A stretch of 64,000 nucleotides of DNA from assembly GCA_903903985.1 (NCBI GenBank), contig CAIVAT010000116.1:62001-126000 (forward strand), given 5' to 3'. The translations under genes were made by a program, and so were the position numbers. The notes under the pieces are model-generated. The model saw only the letters and a program-made list of their open reading frames with translations. It was not told where the DNA came from and made no database searches. This document shows, one piece after another, positions 34,567 to 42,784 of the stretch. Positions within the stretch are counted from its first letter, which is position 1; each line of letters begins with the position of its first letter. This DNA is from an uncultured Bacteroidales bacterium. Lineage in GTDB: Bacteria > Bacteroidota > Bacteroidia > Bacteroidales > FEN-979.

Positions 34567-36768
34567 ATGAACCGCAAGGAAATTGAAAAACGGTATCAAA
34601 AGGTGTGCGATTTGATTTGCACCCAACAGCTGAAAAATGCGCTGGATGAACTTGAAACATTATCACGGTCGTATACAAAATCGGATTATTATTACCAGCT
34701 GGAAACCTTTTCTGAAAATTATAAAACCCTTCTCCGCTATGCCTTTGAGGGTTACCATGATCCGCAACAACAGGATATACTATACGGGCTTTGTTCCGCC
34801 ATGCTGAGTATGGCCGATGATGTCAGGCAAGGGCTCCTTGATCCCGAACTTCCTGGAAAACGATTTGAAAAAAGTACCTTGCTGAATGAATTCGGCGATG
34901 ATCCGCAAAATATCGCAGGTAAGATCGAGGAGATGTTTTTTCATCGTGAAGTGAACAAGCTGATCGATGAAACTGACCTGTTGCCTTTAAAACAGACAGA
35001 CCAGATATTCAAACTGATCTGGCTCACCGGTAAATTGACCAACGAACATATCAAACTGATCCGTCAGATCAACCGGTCGGAACTGGTTCAATGGCATGAA
35101 AAATGCCTGGTTGTCAGCGCATTAACGCTGAGCGTACTGAATCATTTTGATCAACATAAGATGCTCCTGCTACTCGAATTTGTTGAAGAACGAGAAAACC
35201 AGGTATGCCAGCGCGCCCTCACCGGGCTGATCCTCGGTTTGCTGGTATACGACCAGCGGCTGCATTTTTATCCTGAACTGATGCTGAGGCTGAAGAACCT
35301 GTCGGATGAGGAGACGATCACTGCCGAAATCGAGCTGATCCTGATGCAGTTGCTCATGGCAAGGGAAACGGATAAAATTACCCGTGAATTTGAAGAGGAG
35401 GTTCTGCCCGAGATGAAAAAAATGATGCCTAAAATCGAAGACAAACTCCAGCTGAATGATCTTGCAGACGATGAAGAACTTGAAGGGAAAAACCCGGGCT
35501 GGAAGGACATGATCGAGGAAGTACCCGGGTTGTTTGAGAAAATTGAAAAATTTTCCAAAATGCAGATGGAAGGAGGAGATGTGTTTATGAGCACCTTCCA
35601 GATGTTAAAAAGATTCGATTTTTTTAACGGCATGAGCAACTGGTTTGTCCCTTTTCATCGAGACCACCCTGAAATAAAAAACAGTTTCTCCGAAAAAGAA
35701 GATATCAATACCCGCCTGCTCGAAAGTCTTGAAAAGGCATTTTACATATGCAACTCTGATAAATACTCGTTTGCAATTAATTTCAGGGCAATCCCCGATC
35801 AGCAAAGAACGATGATCGTGACAAATTTTGAAGCCGAATTCGCGCAAATGAAAGAGATGGCTTCTGAAGAACAATTGCTTGATCAATCGCTGCTCAATAA
35901 TTCCATTTTTATCCAGTATATCCAGGATCTTTATCGTTTTTTCAAACTTTTCCCTTCCAGGCATGAATTCGAGGATATTTTCCAGCTCAGGATCCGGATC
36001 GGCCACCTGTACTTCTATAAAACCTGCTTTGCACGCAATGTGTTTACTGAAAAAATCGCATCCTTTCATATTGACAATGAACACTATTATGATGCAATTG
36101 ATTCCTTTGAAGGCATCATGGAGACAAACGGACCCAGCCATGAATATTTCGAGAAAATAGGCTACTGTTTTCAAAAAACCGGCCGGTTTAAAAAGGCTGT
36201 TGAATACTACAAAAAAGCAGAACTTTATGATGCCGACCGCCAGTGGATCCTTAAAAAACTTGGATGGTGTTGCCTGAAGCTGAAGGACTTCCTGCAGGCA
36301 TTGATTTACTTTAAAGAGGCATCAGCGCTCCAACCCGAAGAAATCTCCCTGCAAATACAGGTCGGACAGTGCTACCTGTACCTCAAAGATTATGAACAAG
36401 CCTTGCACCAGTATGCAAAACTCAGGTTTTTTGCCCCCGACAACCTCAAAGTGCTGCGGCCCATTGCCTACTGTCAGTTTGTTCTTGGGAAACCGGATCA
36501 GGCTGTCGAATTATATGCCCAGATCATGAGCCTGAGTTCAAATCCGTCCGCTTACGACCTCATGAATGCAGCTCATGTGAAGTTATGCCTTGGACAGCGG
36601 CAGGAGGCATTGCATCTGTACAGGCAATCGCTGCTGCAAAGCTCGCCAGGCCAACCCGAACTCATGGAAGCATTTGATGAGGATTCGCAATTCCTCGTGA
36701 AAAATGGCATCCCTGCCATGGAGATCCCACTGATCCGCGATTTTTTGATGTTCCAAACCGAACAATAG
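34567..36768 (+). CDS. Cytoplasmic tetratricopeptide-repeat protein
   Basis: 733 residues from ATG 34567 (TTG 34561 would add two residues). There is no signal peptide or membrane segment. The first ~480 residues are helical with acidic stretches and no recognised motif. The C-terminal third has at least four TPR units: HYYDAIDSFEGIMETNG, GYCFQKTGRFKKAVEYYKKA, GWCCLKLKDFLQALIYFKEA and GQCYLYLKDYEQALHQYAKL. These form a protein-binding superhelix. Length and layout match a conserved Bacteroidota family of unknown function. It is 3 nt upstream of the GT-C-like gene, so the two are co-transcribed. Confidence 0.8.
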   Translation: MNRKEIEKRYQKVCDLICTQQLKNALDELETLSRSYTKSDYYYQLETFSENYKTLLRYAFEGYHDPQQQDILYGLCSAMLSMADDVRQGLLDPELPGKRFEKSTLLNEFGDDPQNIAGKIEEMFFHREVNKLIDETDLLPLKQTDQIFKLIWLTGKLTNEHIKLIRQINRSELVQWHEKCLVVSALTLSVLNHFDQHKMLLLLEFVEERENQVCQRALTGLILGLLVYDQRLHFYPELMLRLKNLSDEETITAEIELILMQLLMARETDKITREFEEEVLPEMKKMMPKIEDKLQLNDLADDEELEGKNPGWKDMIEEVPGLFEKIEKFSKMQMEGGDVFMSTFQMLKRFDFFNGMSNWFVPFHRDHPEIKNSFSEKEDINTRLLESLEKAFYICNSDKYSFAINFRAIPDQQRTMIVTNFEAEFAQMKEMASEEQLLDQSLLNNSIFIQYIQDLYRFFKLFPSRHEFEDIFQLRIRIGHLYFYKTCFARNVFTEKIASFHIDNEHYYDAIDSFEGIMETNGPSHEYFEKIGYCFQKTGRFKKAVEYYKKAELYDADRQWILKKLGWCCLKLKDFLQALIYFKEASALQPEEISLQIQVGQCYLYLKDYEQALHQYAKLRFFAPDNLKVLRPIAYCQFVLGKPDQAVELYAQIMSLSSNPSAYDLMNAAHVKLCLGQRQEALHLYRQSLLQSSPGQPELMEAFDEDSQFLVKNGIPAMEIPLIRDFLMFQTEQ

Positions 36769-36771
36769 GTC

Positions 36772-38403
36772 ATGGAAAATCAAAAAAAATGGCAGCGTGC
36801 TGAACTGTTGATTTTTACCATTTTCGCACTGATGAACCTGTTGCCTTTTGTGGCAACAAGATTCTTTCCAAGCATGGATGGGGCATCGCATCTTGCAAAT
36901 TCCAATATCATTAACCAGCTTTTAGTTCATAACAACAGCCTTTTTCATCAATTTTTCATCATCAACCCCGAACCGGTACCCAACTGGACCGCTCATCTCC
37001 TGATCTCCCTGTTCACGGTCGTGATGCCTGCTTTCCTTGCCGAGAAAATACTGCTGATCATTCTGTTGATCGGAACACCCTTTGCTTTCCGTATCCTGTT
37101 GCAAACAATTTCACCAAAAAACACCCTGTTCAGTTTCATGGTATTTCCCTTTACCCACTCCATGTTTTTTTTCTTCGGGTTCTTCAATTTCTGCATGGCA
37201 ATTCTCCTGTTCCTGATCACCCTTAATTACTGGTTACGTCATGAAAACCGCCCATGGAGCGTCAAACAAATCTCAACATTGACTTTCCTTGTTGCCATAA
37301 CCTATTTTTCACACATCGTTATTTTTGGCATCCTGCTGATTGCAATTGCCATGCACATCCTTACGGGAACGATCGCAGGCCTGATCTGCAAAAGCAACAG
37401 GAATAAAATCATTTTATGGAATTTCCTGAAAAAAGCGCTTGTTGTCACGGTTGCTGCCATGATTCCTTTAATTCTGTTCGCCTATTTTTTTTACTCCCGC
37501 CCCGGAACAAGGGATATCCTGTTTAAAGGCCGCGGCGAACTGATCAACTTCCTGGTAACCATCCGGCCCCTCATTTCCTTCAATGCCAGCGTTGAAGGAC
37601 GCCATACGGTCATTCTGTTCTACCTGTTCGTTGCGCTGATTGGGTTCGGGGGCCTTGCATTTCTTGCCAGGCTGATCCTGAAAATAAGTAAACGGTTTGC
37701 AGCAGGCCCGGAGGGAAAAGATCAACTCCTTCCCCGGTTAAACTTCTGGTGGCTGCTGGCTTCCATGGCTGTACTGCTGGCATTGTATTTCAAACTGCCG
37801 GATGCCTATGGAACCGCCAGTTATACGAACCTCAGGATCGGGTTCGTTATTTTTCTCCTGGCCATCCTGTGGATTTCAACCTTTCGCATCCCCTGGTATT
37901 TTGGCTTATTGGCGGCAACGGTCACGCTCTACGCGAACACCATGCTCCTTCATAATTATTCCTCTACCATTAAAAACCTGGCGAAATTGGCCGTAGCATG
38001 CAACAAGGCGGCTGATCATGTGGCGCCCAACAGCCTCGTTCTTCCGATTTATTGCATGGACAATTGGTTTACAGGCCATTTTGTTGATTACATTGCCGTG
38101 GATAAGCCGATTGTCATGGTGTATAATTATGAGTGCCAGTCGGGGTATTTCCCGGTGAAATGGAATGAAAAATCAAAACCGAACTATTACCTGGGCAATC
38201 CGGTAACCCCTGAAAAATATATCAATTTTGAATTAGTTAAAGGGAATCCATCGCTCAGGCTGGATTACGTATTTGTTATCGGACAATTTGACCCGAAGAA
38301 AGATTGGTTTTTCGCTACACTCCATAAATGCCTGACAGAGGATTTTATTCATGTTTATGAAGCGGAGAATTGCAATCTTTACAGGAATAAACTGTCAAAA
38401 TAA
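36772..38403 (+). CDS. Polytopic membrane protein, GT-C glycosyltransferase-like
   Basis: 543 residues with about ten to eleven hydrophobic helices, then a ~130-residue soluble C-terminal part. The first extracytoplasmic loop carries FPSMDGASHLANSNIINQL, an acidic residue just after TM1 as in GT-C enzymes that use polyprenyl-phosphate sugars. The C-terminal part is typical of periplasmic domains (NSLVLPIYCMDNWFTGHFVDY). This suggests a sugar transferase acting at the periplasmic face, but no named family is certain, and a polymer-export role is also possible. The ATG comes 3 nt after the TPR gene. Confidence 0.6.
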   Translation: MENQKKWQRAELLIFTIFALMNLLPFVATRFFPSMDGASHLANSNIINQLLVHNNSLFHQFFIINPEPVPNWTAHLLISLFTVVMPAFLAEKILLIILLIGTPFAFRILLQTISPKNTLFSFMVFPFTHSMFFFFGFFNFCMAILLFLITLNYWLRHENRPWSVKQISTLTFLVAITYFSHIVIFGILLIAIAMHILTGTIAGLICKSNRNKIILWNFLKKALVVTVAAMIPLILFAYFFYSRPGTRDILFKGRGELINFLVTIRPLISFNASVEGRHTVILFYLFVALIGFGGLAFLARLILKISKRFAAGPEGKDQLLPRLNFWWLLASMAVLLALYFKLPDAYGTASYTNLRIGFVIFLLAILWISTFRIPWYFGLLAATVTLYANTMLLHNYSSTIKNLAKLAVACNKAADHVAPNSLVLPIYCMDNWFTGHFVDYIAVDKPIVMVYNYECQSGYFPVKWNEKSKPNYYLGNPVTPEKYINFELVKGNPSLRLDYVFVIGQFDPKKDWFFATLHKCLTEDFIHVYEAENCNLYRNKLSK

Positions 38404-38404
38404 A

Positions 38405-38516
38405 ATTGAATATATGCAGGCCCTGCATTAAATTCAATGTATACCACCCTCAATCCCTTCCCGCAAAGGGAGGGACTTTTCCCCGTCCTTTGTGGGGGCC
38501 GGGGGATGGGGGAGCA
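38405..38516. repeat. Compound palindromes between GT-C-like gene and lpxD
   Basis: ATTGAAT...ATGCAGG (38405-38420) pairs with CCTGCAT...ATTCAAT (38422-38438), a 14-bp interrupted hairpin right after the stop. It is followed by TCCCTTCCCGCAAAGGGAGGG (about 38454-38474) and a G/C-rich ccccgtccttt/gggggccggggg stretch. There is no T-run, so a role as intrinsic terminator is doubtful. Confidence 0.7.
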
Positions 38517-38552
38517 ATAGTCACTTAACCTTTGAAAACTTAACCATTTGAT

Positions 38553-39584
38553 ATGATGAAATTCACAGCAGCACAAATTGCGGGCATGGTTGGCGGAACC
38601 ATTGAAGGCGACCCCGAAGCAATCATTACAAGTTTGTCTAAAATTGATGAAGGTGAACCCGGTTCAATTACATTCCTGTCAAATCCGCTCTATACCCCGT
38701 TTATCTATTCAACAAAGGCCTCCATCGTCATTGTAAACAATTCCTTTACACCCGAACATGCCATAAGCTCAACCCTGATCCGTGTGGGGAGCGCCGATGT
38801 TGCATTTGCCAAACTGCTTGAAGCATACAACCAGATTAAATATGATAAAAAAGGGGTGTCGGCACTAAGTTCAGTCTCTTCTTCCGCGACTGTTGGCGAA
38901 AATGTCTATATCGGCGAGTATGCCGTTATTGGCGACCGTTGTGTTATCGGGAATAATGTAAAGATCTTTCCTCATGTGGTTGTTGGTGAAAATTCAACTG
39001 TTGGCGATGACACCATGCTTTTTGCGGGGGTTAAAATTTATTCGGATAATGTCATCGGAAAGAATTGCATTCTTCATGCCGGAACGGTTATCGGGAGCGA
39101 TGGCTTCAGGTTCAACCAGCAGGATGGCAGGAATGTGAAGGTACCCCAGATCGGCAATGTAATCCTCGAAGATGATGTGGAAACCGGTGCCAACTGCACC
39201 ATCGACCGGGCCACCTTTGGGTCGACCATCATCCGCCGGGGAGTTAAACTTGACAACCTTGTTCACATCGCCCATAATTGCGAAATCGGCGAAAATACAT
39301 GTATTGCCGCTGCGACAGGGATTGCCGGATCGTGCAAAATCGGAAGAAATTGCTTTATCAGCGGACATGTGGCCATTGCCCCGCATCTCACTATTGCTGA
39401 CAATACCTCCATGGGAGGTGCTACCGGTGTGACAAAAAGCCTCGTAAAGTCAGGTATGTTCTTCCTTGGATCGCCCGCAATGGAAGCCACCAAATTCAGG
39501 AAATCCATCGCATGGTTCCGCAACCTGCCTGAACTGGCCGAACGGTTAAGCAAGTTGGAAAAAGAACAGAAAAACAAGCCCTGA
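38553..39584 (+). CDS. lpxD: UDP-3-O-(3-hydroxyacyl)glucosamine N-acyltransferase LpxD
   Basis: Third step of lipid A synthesis: it transfers a 3-hydroxyacyl chain from ACP to UDP-3-O-acyl-glucosamine in the cytoplasm. 343 residues, normal length. The N-terminal uridine-binding domain (GMVGGTIEGDPEAIITSLSKIDEGEPGSITFL, read in segments) is followed by many left-handed beta-helix hexapeptides and a C-terminal helix (NLPELAERLSKLEKE). The catalytic His is H241 (VHIAHNCEIG), and GSDGFRF and DRATFGSTII are family signatures. No lpxC, fabZ or lpxA is adjacent, so it is separated from the usual lipid A cluster. Confidence 0.97.
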   Translation: MMKFTAAQIAGMVGGTIEGDPEAIITSLSKIDEGEPGSITFLSNPLYTPFIYSTKASIVIVNNSFTPEHAISSTLIRVGSADVAFAKLLEAYNQIKYDKKGVSALSSVSSSATVGENVYIGEYAVIGDRCVIGNNVKIFPHVVVGENSTVGDDTMLFAGVKIYSDNVIGKNCILHAGTVIGSDGFRFNQQDGRNVKVPQIGNVILEDDVETGANCTIDRATFGSTIIRRGVKLDNLVHIAHNCEIGENTCIAAATGIAGSCKIGRNCFISGHVAIAPHLTIADNTSMGGATGVTKSLVKSGMFFLGSPAMEATKFRKSIAWFRNLPELAERLSKLEKEQKNKP

Positions 39585-39635
39585 TCAACAATTCTATCCA
39601 AACCGGAATTTTTTCAGCCGGTAATGATTTTTAAC

Positions 39636-39643
39636 TATATTTG
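39636..39643 (+). promoter_or_regulatory. Promoter of the aromatic operon (-7 box TATATTTG)
   Basis: Exact TAnnTTTG. A TTTC (39612-39615), one base off the -33 TTTG, lies exactly 20 nt upstream. Initiation around 39650 would give a leader RNA of about 205 nt that contains the leader peptide and terminator before the first gene. Confidence 0.65.
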
Positions 39644-39705
39644 CAGCTTCATTGAAAACAAGACCGTTAAAACAGGTGTACATTTAAAAAATTACAGGAC
39701 AGATC

Positions 39706-39786
39706 ATGGATTTATATTTCCCGACCTTCGCTTTTAGTTTTAATTTCTATTATTACTACCATAAAACAATGTGTTTGGATAGATAA
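39706..39786 (+). CDS. Phe/Tyr-rich leader peptide of the aromatic operon
   Basis: A 26-codon frame, ATG 39706 to TAA 39786. Ten of the 26 residues are Phe (5) or Tyr (5), including the run FAFSFNFYYYY at codons 8-18. No other part of this leader could justify such composition. It sits between the promoter and the intrinsic terminator ahead of pheA, where a ribosome-mediated attenuator needs its control peptide. Shortage of charged tRNA-Phe or tRNA-Tyr would stall the ribosome in codons 8-18. The peptide itself probably has no function. Its last codons (39771-39780) double as RNA segment 2 of the attenuator. Confidence 0.85.
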   Translation: MDLYFPTFAFSFNFYYYYHKTMCLDR

Positions 39787-39830
39787 AAATTGCATGACAA
39801 AATTTTAAATCCCGACACCTGAAGTCGGGA
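39719..39830 (+). promoter_or_regulatory. Transcription attenuator with four RNA segments
   Basis: Segment 1 is TCCCGAC (39719-39725), inside the leader peptide. Segment 2 is GTGTTTGGAT (39771-39780), the peptide's last codons. Segment 3 is ATCCCGACAC (39809-39818). Segment 4 is GTCGGGA (39824-39830). Pairing 3:4 makes the terminator. Pairing 2:3 makes an antiterminator of ten positions with one G.U and one mismatch (39776 x 39813). Pairing 1:2 is possible because segment 1 repeats the core of segment 3 exactly. A ribosome at the Tyr codons leaves segment 2 free (antitermination), and one at the stop codon covers it (termination). The pairings are read from the sequence; the mechanism is inferred from classical attenuators. 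Confidence 0.8.
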
Positions 39831-39839
39831 TTTTTTTTT
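39810..39839 (+). terminator. Intrinsic terminator of the attenuator
   Basis: TCCCGAC pairs with GTCGGGA (7 bp, loop ACCTGAA) and is followed by nine T's. It lies 226 nt after lpxD but only 26 nt (from hairpin end) before pheA, and downstream of the -7 box, so it acts on the aromatic operon's own leader. Confidence 0.9.
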
Positions 39840-39855
39840 AATACATTTCGGATCA

Positions 39856-40740
39856 ATGAATAATTTGAAATTAATAAAAGTTGCTATCCAGGGTATTTCA
39901 GGCGCATTCCACGAAATAGCAGCACGGGCTTATTTTAACAGCAAAGAAATAGAAATTACAGAATGTGACACATTCAAAGAAGTTGTTAATTCAGTAAAAA
40001 ACGGAATATCTGAATTTGGTATCATCGCCATTGAAAATTCAATTGTGGGAAGCATATTGCCAAACTATAAAATTATTCAGGAATCAAAATTGAATATTTC
40101 AGGCGAAATGTTTATTCCAATCCAGCAAAATTTAATGGCTCTTCCTGGTCAGAAGCTTGAAAATTTAACAGAGATCTATTCCCATCCGATGGCCATTCAG
40201 CAATGCGAGGAATTCTTTGCCCGGTATCCAGACATAAAAATAATTGAATCCATTGATACCGCCCTGAGTGCAAAAAAAATCAAAGTTGAAGGAATAACCG
40301 GCAGAGGCGCCATCGCAAGTAAACTGGCTGCATCCATTTATGGTCTTGATATCATCGCTGAGCGCATAGAAACCAATACCAGGAATTATACCAGATTTTT
40401 AATTGTTGAAGAAAAACCTGCGAATCAATCATCCGTTGTTCCTGTTCATATTGATAAATCATCGATCTGCTTTTCATTGACCCATGAATCCGGCAGCCTT
40501 TCAAACGTACTGTCTGTCCTCGCATTTTACAACATGAATTTGACAAAAATTCAATCGATGCCGATCATTGGCAGGGAATGGGAGTATTTATTTCATATTG
40601 ACCTGGTTTTTAACAACTATAAAAGATATACGCAGGCCCTCATTGCCATTGAGCCATTGACAAGCGACATGGAGATCCTTGGGGAATATCATGCGTATGA
40701 CAAAGCAAAAGAGATATTCAGCAGCAAAGATGAAAACTAA
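39856..40740 (+). CDS. pheA: Prephenate dehydratase
   Basis: Converts prephenate to phenylpyruvate, the committed step to phenylalanine, in the cytoplasm. 294 residues: catalytic domain 1-185 with the substrate motif NTRNYTRF (174-181; the TRF triad is essential in the family), then an ACT regulatory domain (about 205-280). The usual Phe-binding motif of the ACT domain, ESRP, reads QSMP here (LTKIQSMPI), so feedback inhibition may differ. There is no chorismate mutase domain; in this operon that activity is fused to DAHP synthase. It is the first structural gene after the attenuator and abuts the aminotransferase with no gap. Confidence 0.95.
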   Translation: MNNLKLIKVAIQGISGAFHEIAARAYFNSKEIEITECDTFKEVVNSVKNGISEFGIIAIENSIVGSILPNYKIIQESKLNISGEMFIPIQQNLMALPGQKLENLTEIYSHPMAIQQCEEFFARYPDIKIIESIDTALSAKKIKVEGITGRGAIASKLAASIYGLDIIAERIETNTRNYTRFLIVEEKPANQSSVVPVHIDKSSICFSLTHESGSLSNVLSVLAFYNMNLTKIQSMPIIGREWEYLFHIDLVFNNYKRYTQALIAIEPLTSDMEILGEYHAYDKAKEIFSSKDEN

Positions 40741-41904
40741 ATGAAAATAAAACCGGCAAACAGAACCGATTCCGTCCAGGAATATTATTTTTCAACCAAG
40801 CTCGCCGAAATTGCAACGATGAACCAGCAGGGCCTGAATGTGATCAATCTTGGGATTGGCAGCCCTGATTTGTCGCCCTCACAAAACACAATTGAAAAAC
40901 TTATTGAATCAGCCGGAAATCCTAAAAATCATGGATACCAGAGTTATAAGGGCATACCGGAATTGCGAAATGCTTTTTCAGCCTGGTACAAAAAATATTT
41001 TAATGTAACGCTGAATCCCTCAAATGAAATTTTGCCTTTGCTGGGATCAAAGGAAGGCATCATGCATATTTCTCTGGCATTTGTAAACGAAGGGGACGAA
41101 GTATTGATCCCAAACCCCGGATACCCGACCTATCAATCCGTTTCAAAGCTGGTCGGTGCCGTGATCAGGCCTTATCCTCTGGACAAACGAACCCATTGGA
41201 TGCCCGATCTGGTTGCACTGGAAAAGGAAAACCTGGAGAATGTCAAATTGATGTGGGTCAATTATCCCAACATGCCAACCGGCGCCAGGGCAACACGTGA
41301 ATTGTTTCAAAACCTGGTTGATTTTGGCTTAAGGAACAACATCCTGATCTGCAACGACAATCCGTACAGCTTTATATTAAATGACCGGCAGCTGAGTATC
41401 CTTGAAACCGAAGGGGCCAGAGAAACAGCCCTGGAACTCAATTCACTGAGCAAGTCACAGCACATGGCGGGCTGGAGAATTGGCATGGTTGCCGGAGATG
41501 CAGCGTTGATCGATGCGATTTTAAAAGTCAAGAGCAATATGGATTCAGGAATGTTCCTGCCGCTGCAATTGGCTGCAGTTGAATCATTGGGGAATCCTCC
41601 GCAATGGTACACAGAGATCAATTTAACCTATGCTCACCGCAGGGAGATGGTATATGAAATCCTCGATATTCTTGATTGTGAATATGAACCGGATCAAACT
41701 GGCATGTTCGTTTGGGCACGGGTTCCCGGGCGATTCGGAAATGGCATGGAATTATCGGATCTGGTTTTGAAGGATGCACGGGTGTTCCTCACTCCCGGGT
41801 TCATTTTTGGCACCCAGGGGGACGGGTATATCAGAATATCACTATGCGCAAATGAATCGCTGTTATTGGAAGCGAAGCAACGGATTTTGCTGATCAGCAG
41901 ATGA
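40741..41904 (+). CDS. PLP class I aminotransferase (probable aromatic aminotransferase)
   Basis: 387 residues, fold type I. It binds PLP through K238 (SLSKSQHMAGWRIG); the phosphate/substrate-handling motifs NLGIGSPDL, PNPGYPTY and ICNDNPYSF are present. The sequence resembles LL-diaminopimelate/aspartate-type enzymes. Its place between prephenate dehydratase and prephenate dehydrogenase indicates transamination of phenylpyruvate and 4-hydroxyphenylpyruvate. It starts at the base after the pheA stop. Confidence 0.88.
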   Translation: MKIKPANRTDSVQEYYFSTKLAEIATMNQQGLNVINLGIGSPDLSPSQNTIEKLIESAGNPKNHGYQSYKGIPELRNAFSAWYKKYFNVTLNPSNEILPLLGSKEGIMHISLAFVNEGDEVLIPNPGYPTYQSVSKLVGAVIRPYPLDKRTHWMPDLVALEKENLENVKLMWVNYPNMPTGARATRELFQNLVDFGLRNNILICNDNPYSFILNDRQLSILETEGARETALELNSLSKSQHMAGWRIGMVAGDAALIDAILKVKSNMDSGMFLPLQLAAVESLGNPPQWYTEINLTYAHRREMVYEILDILDCEYEPDQTGMFVWARVPGRFGNGMELSDLVLKDARVFLTPGFIFGTQGDGYIRISLCANESLLLEAKQRILLISR

Positions 41905-41937
41905 AGGTTAATCAGGCCCTAAAACGAAAAAAAACAG

Positions 41938-42780
41938 ATGAAAATAACAATATTTGGATTGGGTTTAATCGGCGGATCGGTAGCCAGGGATTTAAAAGAA
42001 CGAAAATTCGCAGATTATATCTATGGTGTTGAAACAAATCCTGAAAATGCAGGGATTGCCCTGAAAATGAAGATTGTCGATGAAATTGTCGGGACCGCCG
42101 AAGGCATAGATAACGCAGATCTCATCATTATTACCACGCCTGTTGATGCGACAATCTCAATTCTGCCTAAAATACTCGACAGGGTCACGACGCAAACCGT
42201 AACTGACATGGGTTCTACCAAGGAACGGATTGTAGAACGGGTAAAATTGCATAAAAACCGGAAAAACTTTGTAGCCGGCCACCCGATGGCGGGAACTGAA
42301 TTCTCTGGGCCGGCAGCATCACTTTCCGGCCTCTTTGAGAAGAAAACAACCATCCTCTGCAATATTGAAGACAGCAATGAAGAAGCCATCGGCATTGTCA
42401 GGAAAATGTATGCCGTTTTAAATATGAATGTTGTTGAAATGTCCGCAACCAGTCATGATGTGCATGTGGCTTATGTTTCACACATTTCCCATATCAGTTC
42501 CTTTGCACTTGCCCTGACGGTCATGGATATTGAGAAAGATGAAAAGAACATTTTCAACCTGGCCAGCGGAGGATTTGAATCGACGGTAAGACTTGCAAAA
42601 AGTTCCGCAGATACCTGGACCCCGATTTTCATGCAGAATAATAACAATGTACTGACCGCATTAAACAATTACATCGACAAACTGCAGGAATTAAAAATAT
42701 TCATAAAAGAGCACCGGGTTGCGGAAATGCATGGAGTGATCAAAAAATCAAACAGAATCAGGGAAATCTTAAACAAATAA
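41938..42780 (+). CDS. tyrA: Prephenate dehydrogenase
   Basis: NAD(P)-dependent oxidative decarboxylation of prephenate to 4-hydroxyphenylpyruvate, the tyrosine branch. 280 residues: Rossmann start MKITIFGLGLIGGSVARDL, the family sequence NFVAGHPMAGTEFSGP with the catalytic-region His, and a helical dimer domain (HVAYVSHISHISSFALAL). There is no ACT domain, so allosteric control by tyrosine may be absent and left to attenuation. It comes 33 nt after the aminotransferase and 4 nt before the next gene. Confidence 0.95.
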   Translation: MKITIFGLGLIGGSVARDLKERKFADYIYGVETNPENAGIALKMKIVDEIVGTAEGIDNADLIIITTPVDATISILPKILDRVTTQTVTDMGSTKERIVERVKLHKNRKNFVAGHPMAGTEFSGPAASLSGLFEKKTTILCNIEDSNEEAIGIVRKMYAVLNMNVVEMSATSHDVHVAYVSHISHISSFALALTVMDIEKDEKNIFNLASGGFESTVRLAKSSADTWTPIFMQNNNNVLTALNNYIDKLQELKIFIKEHRVAEMHGVIKKSNRIREILNK

Positions 42781-42784
42781 GCCA

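Noticed and set aside
38405-38438. Hairpin after the GT-C-like gene as an intrinsic terminator
   Set aside because: No T-run follows; it was listed as a repeat instead.
39810-39839. Terminator belonging to lpxD only
   Set aside because: It is 226 nt past lpxD, beyond a -7 box and a Phe/Tyr-rich leader frame, and its 5' arm is complementary to the end of that frame.
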